This document shows, one piece after another, positions 11,182 to 21,262 of a stretch of 64,000 nucleotides of DNA. The first letter of the stretch is position 1. Every line of letters starts with the position of its first letter. The notes beneath the pieces were generated by a model. The model ran no database searches and had not been told where the DNA came from. It saw nothing but the letters and a program-made list of their open reading frames with translations. The DNA is from CAIWHR01 sp963823215 (GTDB lineage: Bacteria > Pseudomonadota > Gammaproteobacteria > Burkholderiales > Casimicrobiaceae), in NCBI GenBank assembly GCA_963823215.1, contig CAWGKT010000005.1:248001-312000 (forward strand), read 5' to 3'. Both the position numbers and the translations under genes were made by a program.

Positions 11182-14030
11182 TCAAAGGCCGAGGTCTTTC
11201 TTCAGTTGCGCTACCGCCGCATTGTTTTCCAACCGTCCGGGGGCCTTCATTGCGGCCGCGAGTTCCTCCCTGGCCTCGGCCGTACGTCCAGTCTTGGCAA
11301 GCGCGTAAGCCAGGTGAAACCGCACCTCGCCATTTTCGGGCCCACGTAGCCGCGCGTCGCGCAGATAGCGTAAACCAGCGTCGATCTCACCTTTTTGCAC
11401 CAGAATCCAGCCGAGGGTATCGGCAAAGTCGGGATTGTTCGGGACCAGTTTGAGCGCCCTTTCGGCCTGCTCCTGCGCCCCGGGATCGTTCAGCTGCAAC
11501 AGCAGATTGGCGTAATTGTTGAGCGTCGCCGCATCCTCGGGCGCGGCGGCGACCACCCGGGCATAGCTCTGGCGTGCGGCGGGAAGCTGCCCCGCACGAA
11601 ACTGCGCTTCGGCGAGGGCTTTCGCCGCCGGCAGGTCGTTCGGCCGGCTCTTGACCCAGCCTTCGAGAAACGTCGCCGCCTTGCCGGCTTCACCGGCCGC
11701 GAGGTGCGCCCGCACCAGGTTGAGCGCGTTCGCCGTCGTTTCGTCGCGGGAGAGCGCCGTGCGGTACGCGGCGACCGCCGCCACGTAATGACCCCGGGAC
11801 ATCGCGAGATCGGCTGTCGCCACTGCGGTTTCCACGCGGTTCGGGTGCTTGGCGGTTAGCGTCTTGAGTGCCGCGTCGGCCTTGGCGGCATCGCCCCGTC
11901 GCGCTTCCACCTCCACCGAAAGCGCGAGGGCGGCCGGATCGTCGGGCCGCCCGGTCAGCGCCTTTTGCACGTTGTAGGAGGCGCCATCGGGGTTGCCAGC
12001 GGCGAGCTGCAAGCGGCCGATCACGACCTGCGTTCCGACATCGAATTCGGCGAGGCGAGTGGCGCCTTGAAAGGTGTTGCGTGCGCTCGCATTGTCGCCG
12101 GCCGCCAGCTGCGTGCGGCCGAGCACCAACAGGACGGCGATATTGTCGGGGTGTTTGGAAGCCAGTTCCTTCGCCGTCGCCAGCGCCTGGTCGGCTTGGC
12201 GCTGACCGAGCTGGACTTCGACCAGCGCCATCCCGGCACGCGGGTCCCTCCGCTGAACTTCCTTCGCCTTCTGCAAATGCCGGATCGCCTCCTCAGCCCG
12301 CCCGGCCTGCTGTTCGAGAATCCCGAATTCGTACAATACGTCCGCGTCGTCGTGCCGCTTGACAAGTATTTCGTTCAGCCGGCGACGGCCATCGTCGAAC
12401 TTCTTTTCGCCGACGTCGAGTTTGACGCAGATTGAGCGTGGCCGGACGAAACGCCGGGTCTCTGACCAGCACCTGGGTATAGGTTGACCTCGCCCCCGCT
12501 GTGTCACCAATCGCACCTCTGACGGTTCCCAGGAAATTGAGCGCCGTCAGGTTGGCGGGTTCGCGTTTTACCATCGCCTCCGCCGTCTGCAATGCCTTCT
12601 GCGTCTGACCGCGGCGCATGTAGACCATCGCTAGCGCCGTTCCCGCCTGGGTATCGCCGGGGTTGGCCGCGAAGGCCTTTTCCAGGCTCGCCAGCCCCAG
12701 TTCGTAGCGTCCCAGCCCCATCTGACTGAAGGCGAGCGTTCGATTCATGTCGGCGGAACCGGTGCGCGCCGCCGCCTTCTCGAGCAATTCGGTCGCCTCG
12801 ATATATCGCCTCTTGTTCATGCGCACCGAACCGAGCAGAAACAGCACCTGAGGATCGTCCGGCGTGGCTCGCTGCAGGTCCTCGAGCAAGGTCTCGGCGC
12901 GCGCATAGTCCCGCATTTCGACATAGATGGAAGCGAGCAGCTTGCGGGCGCCGAGGTTGCGGCTGTTGCGTGAAATGATGGTGTTGAGGTATTCGCGGGC
13001 CTTTTCCCGGTTGCCGAGGCCATGATGGGAAAGCGCGCCTACCATCAACAACTGCTCGCGATTGGCGAGCCACGGCGCCGGCAGGGAATCGATCAAGGTA
13101 ACGACTTCCTTCAGTGCGGCAGTGACGGTGGGGCCATCTCCCTTCTGGCTGGCGATGATCGCGCGCAGATAGGCTGCCCGCGGCTCCCCCGGCGCGGAAT
13201 TCCGCAGCAGCTCGAGATCCTTCTCCGACTCTTGATTCGCGCTTCAGGTCGATCAACAGGGCCGCACGCGCCACGCGGGCGTCGACATGCCCGGGCTCGA
13301 GCGAAAGCGCGCGGTCGTAGGCGGCGAGGGCGCGATCGACATCGAGTGTCGCATGCAGAACCGAGGCCTGCATGTTCCACGCGTACCCATTGTTCGGGGC
13401 GAGTTCGACCGCCTTGGCCGCGGCGGCTTTCGCACTGTCCACCTGACCATTGAAGAGCAGCACCGGGATCTCGGCGATAAGCGGCGTCGCCGATTTCGGG
13501 TCCAGCGCACGCGCCTCCTGGAAGCTCTGGCTCGCGAGCCGGCCCTTGTTGGATTCGGCATAGGCCGTGCCACGCATCGAAAGGACGTCGACCTGCAAGT
13601 CCCGCGGCAAGCCTGCGGCGGAAATGCGTTCGATCACGGCCTCGGGGCGGCCAAGGGCAAGATAGATCTGCCCCAAAGGCAAGGCCACTTCGCCGCGGTT
13701 GACACCCTGTTTAAGGGCCTCTTCGAAGGCCGCTTCGGCAGCCTTCAGATCACCGTTTTTCAGCAACGCCTTGCCGAGCAGCAGATGGGCGGCCAGCATC
13801 CGATTGTCCTGCTGCAGCGCATTCTTGAGCTGGATGACCGCGCCCGCTGTGTCACCCTTCTCGAATCGGGCCAGCCCGTCCTCGTAGAACCGGGCCGCGG
13901 CCTCGGGCACGGGCGCGGGTGCGGGCGCGGGCGCGGAATGCGCCGGCCCGATGGCCAGGAGACTGAAAAGGACCACACCGATCGCCAGGGCGCGCAATCG
14001 TCGGCGTGAATTGGTTGGTGCCGGACGCAT
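11182..14030 (-). pseudogene. prsT: PEP-CTERM system TPR-repeat protein PrsT, two frameshifts
   Basis: About 949 residues of tandem tetratricopeptide repeats in three consecutive frames, the size expected for PrsT, which accompanies exosortase/EPS loci. The ATG at 14030 has AAGGATC upstream and starts a signal peptide (LAIGVVLFSLLAIGPAHSA) with no lipobox Cys, unlike many PrsT lipoproteins. The repeats begin at RFYEDGLARFEKGDTAGAV. The frame breaks near 13235 (after LLIDLKRE, resuming at ESEKDLELLRN) and near 12428 (after ATLNL, resuming at LDVGEKKFDDG); each fits one inserted base. A TATAAT on the minus strand at 14136-14131 may be its -10. If the breaks are real only about 265 residues are made. 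The likely role is a scaffold in surface protein or polysaccharide handling. Confidence 0.75.
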
Positions 14031-14303
14031 CTGATCCTTGACTGTGAGGTGGAGGCAAGTGGACCGAGTCCGTCAACCCCATATGGCTACAGCAAAGGAT
14101 GCAAGATCCCTGCCAGTTGGCTGCTCGATGATTATACAGAGCGTTCAAGCAGGATCTGCGCCCGCCGACGGCACCAATTGGCGACCCGTCCACACCCGCG
14201 CATCAGTGGGAACACCCTTGTAGCCAACAACAAGGATCGGCAGGGACTTTGCACGCCATGCGCGCGGGGTGCGACCCCCGGGGCGGATACGCGACCGATA
14301 ACG

Positions 14304-16016
14304 CTAACGGCCCAACATCGGCAGTTTCAGACCCTTCGCCTTCGCCACCTCGATCGCCTTCGCGTAGCCCGCGTCGGCGTGGCGCATCACACCAGTCGCC
14401 GGATCGTTCCACAGCACGCGCGCGATCCGCTTCGCCGCGGCGTCGGTGCCGTCGCAGACGATGACCACGCCCGCGTGTTGCGAATAGCCCATGCCGACAC
14501 CGCCGCCGTGGTGGAAGGACACCCACGTCGCACCGCCCGCGGTGTTGAGCAGCAGATTGAGCAGCGGCCAGTCGGACACCGCGTCGGAACCGTCGGCCAT
14601 CGCCTCGGTCTCGCGATTGGGGCTCGCCACCGAGCCCGTGTCGAGGTGGTCACGGCCGATGACGATCGGCGCCTTCAGCTCGCCCGTCTTCACCATTTCG
14701 TTGAATGCGAGGCCCGCCAGATGCCGCTCGCCCAGCCCCAGCCAGCAGATGCGGGCGGGCAACCCCTGAAACGCGATCCGCTCGCGCGCCATCCCGAGCC
14801 AGCGGCGCAGGTGCGCATTGGCCGGAAAGAGCTCCGCGACCTTCCGATCCGTCTTGTAGATGTCCTCCGGGTCGCCCGACAGCGCGACCCAGCGAAACGG
14901 TCCCTTGCCCTCGCAGAACAGCGGCCGGATGTAGGCAGGCACGAAGCCGGGGAACGCGAACGCATCCGCCACGCCCTCGTCGAACGCCACCTGCCGGATG
15001 TTGTTGCCATAGTCGAACGTCGGCACGCCCTGCTGGTGGAAGGCGAGCATGGCCTCGACGTGCGTGACGATCGAGCGCTTGGCCGCGGCGACGAGCGCCG
15101 CGTGCTGCGTCGAATCGTCCTGCGCCGCCTTCCATTGCTCGACGGTCCAGCCTGCCGGCAGGTATCCGTAGACGAGATCGTGTGCCGAGGTCTGATCGGT
15201 CACCATGTCGGGCCGCACGCCGCGGCGGACGAGCTCCGGCAGGATCTCGGCGGCGTTGCCGAGCAGCCCCACCGAGACGGGCGTCTTGCGGGCGCAAGCG
15301 TCAATGATGATCGCGAGCGCGTCGTCGAGGTCCTTGGCCTGCCGATCCAGATATCGTGTTGCCAATCGCATCTCGATCCGGCTCTGCTGGCACTCGATCG
15401 CGAGCATCGACGCGCCCGCCATCGTCGCCGCCAGCGGCTGCGCGCCGCCCATGCCGCCGAGTCCGGCCGTCACGATCCATCGGTCGGAAAGCTGCCCGCC
15501 GCAATGCTGGCGCCCGGCCTCGGCGAAGGTCTCGTAGGTGCCCTGGACGATGCCCTGGCTGCCGATGTAGATCCACGACCCGGCCGTCATCTGGCCGTAC
15601 ATCATGAGTCCCTTGCGATCGAGCTCGTTGAAGTGCTCCCACGTTGCCCATTTCGGCACGAGGTTCGAGTTGGCGATCAGCACGCGCGGCGCATCGGCAT
15701 GCGTCTTGAACACACCGACCGGCTTGCCCGACTGGATCAGCAGCGACTCGTCGTCCTCGAGCTCGCGCAAGGCTTTGATGATGGCGTCGAAACACTCCCA
15801 GCTGCGGGCTGCGCGCCCGATGCCACCATAGACGACGAGCTCTTTCGGATTCTCGGCCACCTCGGGATCGAGGTTGTTCTGGATCATGCGCAGCGCGGCT
15901 TCGGTGAGCCAGCTCTTCGCGGTGCGCTCGGTGCCGTGCGGCGCGCGGATCACGCGGTCGGCGTAACGCGTGCCCCGGCGGGCGGTGGCCAGTTGCTTGG
16001 GGTCGTCACGGTGCAT
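14304..16016 (-). CDS. hutU: Urocanate hydratase
   Basis: Second step of histidine catabolism: urocanate + water to imidazolonepropionate, using tightly bound NAD+ in the cytosol. 570 residues, near the usual 555-560. Conserved stretches include GGIGRAARSWE, the NAD-binding GLGGMGGAQPLAATMAG, YIRPLFCEGKGPFRW, and GLPARICWLGLGER with Cys424 at the position of the active-site cysteine. The ATG at 16016 has AGGAG seven bases upstream. It follows hutH by 29 bp, forming a hutHU operon. No hutI, hutF/G or hutC is in the window, so the rest of the pathway must be elsewhere. Confidence 0.97.
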   Translation of the reverse strand: MHRDDPKQLATARRGTRYADRVIRAPHGTERTAKSWLTEAALRMIQNNLDPEVAENPKELVVYGGIGRAARSWECFDAIIKALRELEDDESLLIQSGKPVGVFKTHADAPRVLIANSNLVPKWATWEHFNELDRKGLMMYGQMTAGSWIYIGSQGIVQGTYETFAEAGRQHCGGQLSDRWIVTAGLGGMGGAQPLAATMAGASMLAIECQQSRIEMRLATRYLDRQAKDLDDALAIIIDACARKTPVSVGLLGNAAEILPELVRRGVRPDMVTDQTSAHDLVYGYLPAGWTVEQWKAAQDDSTQHAALVAAAKRSIVTHVEAMLAFHQQGVPTFDYGNNIRQVAFDEGVADAFAFPGFVPAYIRPLFCEGKGPFRWVALSGDPEDIYKTDRKVAELFPANAHLRRWLGMARERIAFQGLPARICWLGLGERHLAGLAFNEMVKTGELKAPIVIGRDHLDTGSVASPNRETEAMADGSDAVSDWPLLNLLLNTAGGATWVSFHHGGGVGMGYSQHAGVVIVCDGTDAAAKRIARVLWNDPATGVMRHADAGYAKAIEVAKAKGLKLPMLGR

Positions 16017-16045
16017 GGCAAGGCTCCTGCAGATGGAGGACGAAA

Positions 16046-17563
16046 TCAGAAGGGCACGAACGAAACGAAATCGCCGCGCTCGACCCGCTTGCGGATTGCC
16101 TCGAGGTCTGGCGCGAACGCGCGATCGCGGTCCCAGAACCGGACGTCGGCGCGGATCAGCGCCATTGCCGCGGCGAGCTTGATCGACGTCGAAACCGGAC
16201 GGCGCAGATCGACGCCCTGTGCGGCCGCCAGCAGCTCGATCGCGACGATGCCGGCGGTATTCGCCACCATCGGCGTCAGGCGGCGCGCGGCGAACGTCGC
16301 CATGCTGACGTGATCTTCCTGATTCGCAGACGTGGGCAGCGAGTCGACCGACGCCGGGTGCGCCAGCGACTTGTTCTCCGAAGCCAGCGCCGCCGCCGTC
16401 ACCTGGGCGATCATGAAGCCCGAATTCACGCCGCCGTCCTCGACCAGGAACGGCGGCAGGCCGGACAGGTTGGCATCCATAAGCAGCGCGATGCGCCGCT
16501 CGGACAGCGCGCCGATTTCGGCGATCGCGAGCGCGAGGTTGTCCGCAGCGAACGCGACGGGCTCGGCGTGGAAGTTGCCGCCGGAGAGAATTTCATCGGT
16601 GTCGGCGAACACTAGCGGATTGTCCGAGACGGCGTTGGCTTCTGTGATGAGAGTCGACGCCGCGTGTCGCATCTGGTCGAGGCAGGCACCCATCACCTGC
16701 GGCTGACAGCGCAGGCTGTAGGGATCCTGCACGCGGGGGCAGTCCTTGTGCGACGCGCGTATCGCGCTGCCTTCGAGCAGCGAGCGGTAGATGGCAGCGG
16801 CATCGGCCTGGCCAGCGTGGCCGCGCACCGCGTGGATGCGGGGATCGAACGGCGTGTCGCTCCCCAGGCAAGCGTCCAGCGACAGCGCGCCGGCGACGAA
16901 CGCGGCTGCGAGCGCGCGTTCCGCGGCGAACAGGCCGGCAAGAGCAAGCGCCGTCGACACCTGCGTGCCGTTCAGCAGTGCGAGGCCCTCTTTCGGGCCG
17001 AGCGCAACCGGACGCAGGCCGGAGCGCACCAGCGCATCGCCCGCCGGCATGACCCGACCCTCGAACCTCGCTTCACCCTCGCCGATCAGGACCGCGGAAA
17101 GATGCGCGAGCGGCGCGAGATCGCCGGATGCCCCGACCGAGCCCTGCGCCGGGATGCAAGGAACAATGCCCGCGTTCGCGAGCGCAACGAGGGCTTCGAT
17201 CACGCTCCAGCGAATGCCTGAGTGCCCGCGCGCGAGTGACGCTGCCTTGAGCGCGATGACGAGGCGCACGACAGCGTCGTCGAGCAGGGGTCCGGTACCC
17301 GCGGAATGCGACAGCACGAGCGCGCGCTGCAGCTCCGCGAGGCGGGTGTCGTCGATGCGCGTCCGGGCGAGGAGGCCGAAGCCGGTGTTGACCCCGTAGA
17401 CGGTCCGTCCGGAAGCTATGACGCGGTCCACCGCCTGCGCCGCAACATCGACCGCCGGTTTCGCCGCGGAGTCGATAGCAAGCGCCATCGACTCCGACCA
17501 CAGCCGGCGCAGGTCGGCGAGTTCGAGGCGGCCCGGGACGAGGTTCAGGGAGTTCATCGTCAT
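16046..17563 (-). CDS. hutH: Histidine ammonia-lyase
   Basis: First step of histidine catabolism, L-histidine to urocanate plus ammonia, using the self-made MIO electrophile. The Ala-Ser-Gly triad that forms it (Ser146) lies in GSVGASGDLAPLAHLS. YGVNTGFG, SQEDHVS-type NQEDHVSMA and QPQVMG are also present. The start is placed at the ATG at 17563 (505 residues, typical size); a second ATG six bases on is equally possible and the ribosome site is weak. It leads hutU and is divergent from the toxin-antitoxin pair, sharing about 185 bp of upstream DNA. Confidence 0.96.
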   Translation of the reverse strand: MTMNSLNLVPGRLELADLRRLWSESMALAIDSAAKPAVDVAAQAVDRVIASGRTVYGVNTGFGLLARTRIDDTRLAELQRALVLSHSAGTGPLLDDAVVRLVIALKAASLARGHSGIRWSVIEALVALANAGIVPCIPAQGSVGASGDLAPLAHLSAVLIGEGEARFEGRVMPAGDALVRSGLRPVALGPKEGLALLNGTQVSTALALAGLFAAERALAAAFVAGALSLDACLGSDTPFDPRIHAVRGHAGQADAAAIYRSLLEGSAIRASHKDCPRVQDPYSLRCQPQVMGACLDQMRHAASTLITEANAVSDNPLVFADTDEILSGGNFHAEPVAFAADNLALAIAEIGALSERRIALLMDANLSGLPPFLVEDGGVNSGFMIAQVTAAALASENKSLAHPASVDSLPTSANQEDHVSMATFAARRLTPMVANTAGIVAIELLAAAQGVDLRRPVSTSIKLAAAMALIRADVRFWDRDRAFAPDLEAIRKRVERGDFVSFVPF

Positions 17564-17708
17564 GACTTTACTCGAAGATTGCCACTGCCGTGGCTGACTG
17601 GGGCAACGGCATTGGCGCAACGCGCCGGCAGGTGAACTGACTCGGCACCTGCTGCCCCCCGGTCGCCCGCCGGGCGAGTACGGTGCATTGCGCCATGCTT
17701 ACCTTCGG

Positions 17709-17727
17709 AGTATGATTTATTCATACT
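17709..17727. promoter_or_regulatory. Inverted-repeat operator of the toxin-antitoxin operon
   Basis: AGTATGA-TTTAT-TCATACT is a perfect 7-bp inverted repeat around an AT-rich spacer, in otherwise GC-rich DNA, 22 bp before the antitoxin start. Ribbon-helix-helix antitoxins typically bind such short palindromes and repress their own operon, and the element overlaps a likely -10 region. The assignment is inferred from position and symmetry. Confidence 0.55.
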
Positions 17728-17748
17728 TTGGCCACGAGGACATCCCTG

Positions 17749-17985
17749 ATGAGCAACGCCGTCAAGAAAACCATTTCCCTGCCCGCCGATCTCGCGCAGC
17801 AGGCGGAAGCCTTGGCGCAAGCTGAGGGCAAGACGTTGAGCGGCGTCATTCAGGATGCATTGCGCCAGGTGGGCATCGGGCGGCGCCTGCAGGAGTTGAA
17901 CGGCATGCAGGCCTTCTGGAGCCGCAAGGCCCGCGACAAGGGGATCCTCACCGAAAAGGATCTTGCGCGTTATCTGGGCAACTGA
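17749..17985 (+). CDS. Ribbon-helix-helix antitoxin of a PIN-type TA pair
   Basis: A 78-residue protein. Its N-terminus (KKTISLPADLAQQAEALAQ) reads as a beta-strand followed by a helix, as in CopG/MetJ-Arc antitoxins, and TLSGVIQDALRQ as the second helix. The C-terminal half (MQAFWSRKARDKGILTEKDL) would be the toxin-neutralising tail. The ATG at 17749 is chosen because GAGGA lies about 10 bases upstream; upstream in-frame codons overlap the operator. The toxin gene starts 33 bp downstream. Confidence 0.8.
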   Translation: MSNAVKKTISLPADLAQQAEALAQAEGKTLSGVIQDALRQVGIGRRLQELNGMQAFWSRKARDKGILTEKDLARYLGN

Positions 17986-18018
17986 CGACTCCCTCCTCGC
18001 AATCGGCGCGGAACGCCC

Positions 18019-18414
18019 ATGCGAGTCGCGTTCGACACCAACATACTGGTTTCCGCCCTGGTGTTCCCCGGCGGCCGGGGTGACGCCGCTCTGCGTCGCA
18101 TCATCGCCGGAACGGACCAGTTGGTGGTGTCCAGGGCCATCCTCGACGAGCTCCTGGAAGTGCTCAGCCGCAAGTTCGCCCGGGACGCGGAAGAACTGGC
18201 ACATGTCGCGGTGTTCGTCTCCGAGCTTGCCATGCTTGTCGCACCAAAACGCAGACTTCGCGTTGTGCAGGACAACCCAGACAATCGAATTCTCGAATGC
18301 GCCGTCGCGGGACGCGCAGAAGTTATCGTGACGGGAGACAAAGCCCTGCTCGCCCTCAAGAGCTTCAGGAACATCCCAGTGGTGACCCTTCGTTCTTATC
18401 TGGGAGACGCGTGA
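18019..18414 (+). CDS. PIN-domain toxin (putative toxin component, COG1569 type)
   Basis: A 131-residue PIN-fold endoribonuclease homologue. The acidic Mg2+-binding residues are seen as Asp6 in VAFDTNILVSALV, Glu in ILDELLEVL, Asp in NPDNRILECAVAG and Asp in IVTGDKALLAL. PIN toxins of this type usually cleave tRNA or other RNA when freed from antitoxin; the target here is unknown. It lies directly after the antitoxin, and its stop codon overlaps the GTG proposed for mutS (GTGA), so toxin and mutS may be translationally coupled. Confidence 0.85.
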   Translation: MRVAFDTNILVSALVFPGGRGDAALRRIIAGTDQLVVSRAILDELLEVLSRKFARDAEELAHVAVFVSELAMLVAPKRRLRVVQDNPDNRILECAVAGRAEVIVTGDKALLALKSFRNIPVVTLRSYLGDA

Positions 18415-21027
18415 GCAAGCGGGACGGACAAGGGCACGAGCCGGCGCAGCCGACGGCTGCCGCAGGCCATACACCTATGATGCAGCAGTACCTCCGCGCC
18501 AAGGCGGAGCATCCGGACATGCTGCTGTTCTACCGGATGGGCGACTTCTACGAATTGTTCTACGACGACGCGCAGCGCGCCTCGCGCCTGCTCGACATCA
18601 CGCTGACCGCGCGCGGGCAATCGGCGGGCGCGCCCATTCCGATGGCCGGCGTGCCGTACCACGCGGTCGACGGCTACCTGGCGAAGCTGATGAAGCTCGG
18701 CGAGTCGGTGGCGATCTGCGAGCAGATCGGCGATCCGGCAACGAGCAAGGGTCCGGTCGAGCGCAAGGTGCTGCGGGTGGTCACGCCGGGCACGGTGACC
18801 GATGCCGGATTGCTCGACGCACGACGCGACACCCTTCTCGTCGCGGTCAACCCGGGGCGGCACCGAACCGGCATCGCGTGGCTCAATCTGGCGTCCGGGC
18901 AGTTCACGCTGGCGGAAGTGCCGGCGGCCGATACTGCGACGGCGCTCGAGCGGCTGGACGTCGCCGAGCTGCTCCTCCCCGACGGCATGCCCTCACCGAT
19001 GCGCGGCGAGAGCGTGCCGACGCGCGCGCTGCCGGCATGGCAGTTCGATGCCGCCGCCGCGACCAGGGCGCTCGCGAAGCATTTCGGCACGCGCGATCTT
19101 GCCGCGTTCGGCGTCGAGGACCGGGATCTCGCCACCGGGGCTGCCGGGGCGCTTTTTTCCTACGCCGCGGCGACGCAACAGTCGGCGCTGGCGCACGTGC
19201 GCTCGCTGGCGGTCGAGGCCCCTAGCGAGTACATCGCGCTGGACGCCGCGACGCGGCGCAATCTCGAAATCACCGTTACGTTGCGCGGCGATCCGACGCC
19301 CACGCTGCTCTCGCTGCTCGACGCCTGCGGCACGCCGGCCGGCAGCCGCCTGCTGCGCCACTGGTTGACGCATCCGCTGCGGGCGCAGGGCGCGGCTGCC
19401 GCCCGGCACGCCGCGATCGCTGCCTGGGTCGACGATCGTGCCACCCGTCTTGCAGTTGCGCAGGAGCTCGCGCGCACCGCCGACGTCGAGCGGATCGCCG
19501 CGCGCATCGCGCTATCGTCGGCGCGGCCGCGGGACCTCGCGGGGCTGCGCGACACCCTGACGCGCCTGCCGGCGATCGCCGGCGCGCTGTCCGGCACCGA
19601 GGCGCCACTGCTGGCGTCGCTGGCGCAGTCGCTTGCGCTAGACCCGCAATGGGCCGGGCTGCTCGCGCGAGCCATCGCGGCCGAGCCGGCGGCGCAGGTT
19701 CGCGACGGCGGCGTGATCGCGGCCGGCTTCGATGCCGAGCTCGACGAGCTGCGCGCGATCGACGCTCACTGCGGCGAGTTCCTGGTGGCACTCGAGGCGC
19801 GCGAGCGCACCCGCACCGGAATCACCAATCTCAAGGTCGAGTACAACCGTGTGCACGGCTTCTACATCGAAGTCTCGCACGCGCAGGTGCAGAAGATACC
19901 CGACGATTACCGGCGCCGGCAGACGCTGAAGAACGCGGAGCGCTACGTCACGCCGGAGCTGAAGGCGTTCGAGGATCGCGCACTCTCGGCGCAGGATCGC
20001 GCGCTCGCCCGCGAAAAGCTGCTCTTCGAGCGCGTGGTGGCGGACCTGGCGCCCGCGATTGCGGCGCTGCAAAGCGCGGGCGCGGCGCTAGCCGCTCTGG
20101 ACGTGCTGACCAACTTCGCCGAACGCGCCGAGGCGCTCGACTTCGCGCGCCCCGATTTCGTCCCGGCGACGGGCCTCGTGATCCGGGGCGGACGGCATCC
20201 GGTCGTCGAGCGACAGGTCGACGCCTTCATCGCCAACGACCTCGAGGTGACGCCAGAGCGGCGGCTGCTCGTCATCACGGGTCCGAACATGGGCGGCAAG
20301 TCGACGTACATGCGCCAGGCCGCGGTGATTGCGCTCCTTGCGTACTGCGGCTCGTTCGTGCCGGCGCGCTCGGCGGTCATCGGGCCCCTCGACGCAATAC
20401 ACACGCGCATCGGGGCGGCCGACGACCTCGCCGGCGGACGTTCGACGTTCATGGTCGAGATGACCGAGGCCGCGGCGATCCTGCACCGCGCGACGCCGCA
20501 GAGTCTGGTGCTGATCGACGAGATCGGTCGCGGGACATCCACGTTCGACGGGTTGGCGCTCGCCTGGGCGATCGCGCGGGAGCTTGCCGAGAAGAACCGG
20601 AGCCTTGCGCTCTTCGCGACGCACTACTTCGAGCTTACGGCGTTACCCGCCGAGATCGACGGCTGCGCGAACCTGCACTTTGACGCGGTCGAGCACGCCG
20701 ACGGCATCGTGTTCCTGCACGCGGCCGAGGACAGGGCCTGCCAATCGCAGCTACGGGCTGCAGGTGGCGAAGCTCGCAGGCGTGCCGTCGGCAGTGGTCC
20801 GGCGCGCCCGCGACTATCTCGCGCGCCTCGACAAGTTCAACGCGACGGATGGCGCACAGCGCGATCTGTTCGCGCCGATCGGCGTCGCGGCGCAAGACGA
20901 ACCGGAGGTACCGGCGGGACCACCCGATGCTGTCGCGGCGCAGATCGCCGCACTCGATCCGGACGCGATGACCCCGCGCGATGCGCTGGCCGCGCTTTAC
21001 GAACTGAGGAATCTGCTCCGGCGCTAG
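18411..21027 (+). pseudogene. mutS: DNA mismatch repair protein MutS, frameshifted near the C-terminus
   Basis: MutS recognises mismatches and uses ATP to recruit MutL. The GTG start at 18411 has GGGAG just upstream; an ATG at 18477 is an alternative. Conserved parts: MMQQYLRAKAEHPDMLLFYR and the mismatch-contacting FYELF near the N-terminus, Walker A TGPNMGGKST (Lys630), Walker B LVLIDEIGRGTSTFDG and ATHYFELT. After residue 774 an extra A at 20733 shifts the frame. Removing it restores GPANRSYGLQVAKLAGVP and the C-terminal helix-turn-helix/dimerisation region to a stop at 21027 (871 residues, normal length). As written, the product loses this region and ends in an unrelated tail, so repair would probably fail. 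It could also be a sequencing insertion. Confidence 0.9.
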
Positions 21028-21028
21028 T

Positions 21029-21251
21029 GCCCGCCCGGCCGCCCGAAGGGCACTATGCGCCCCCTCGGGGGCAGCGAACGCAGTGAGCGTGGGGGTCGTT
21101 CATCGGCCCGCCCGGCCGCCCGAAGGGCACTGTGCGCCCCCTCGGGGGCAGCGAACGCAGTGAGCGTGGGGGTCCAAGATCTGCCCGCCCGGCCGCCCGA
21201 AGGGCACTGTGCGCCCCCTCGGGGGCAGCGAGCAACGCGAGCGTGGGGGTC
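21029..21251. repeat. Three tandem copies of a 69-bp GC-rich intergenic repeat
   Basis: Near-identical 69-bp units lie at 21029-21097, 21106-21174 and 21183-21251 (period 77 bp). Each begins GCCCGCCCGGCCGCCCGAAG and contains CCCCTCGGGGGCAGCGA and GTGAGCGTGGGGGTC; the first part can fold on itself. The third copy has a small change (GAGCAACGCGAGCG). The array fills the gap between the convergent mutS and slyD genes. Similar elements are recalled as dispersed intergenic repeats in Burkholderiales. Short open frames across them are repeat artefacts. Confidence 0.85.
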
Positions 21252-21262
21252 CTAGTTCATCG

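Noticed and set aside
21029..21251. The regular repeats as a CRISPR array
   Set aside because: Units are 69 bp with spacers of only eight bases, and no cas gene is near.
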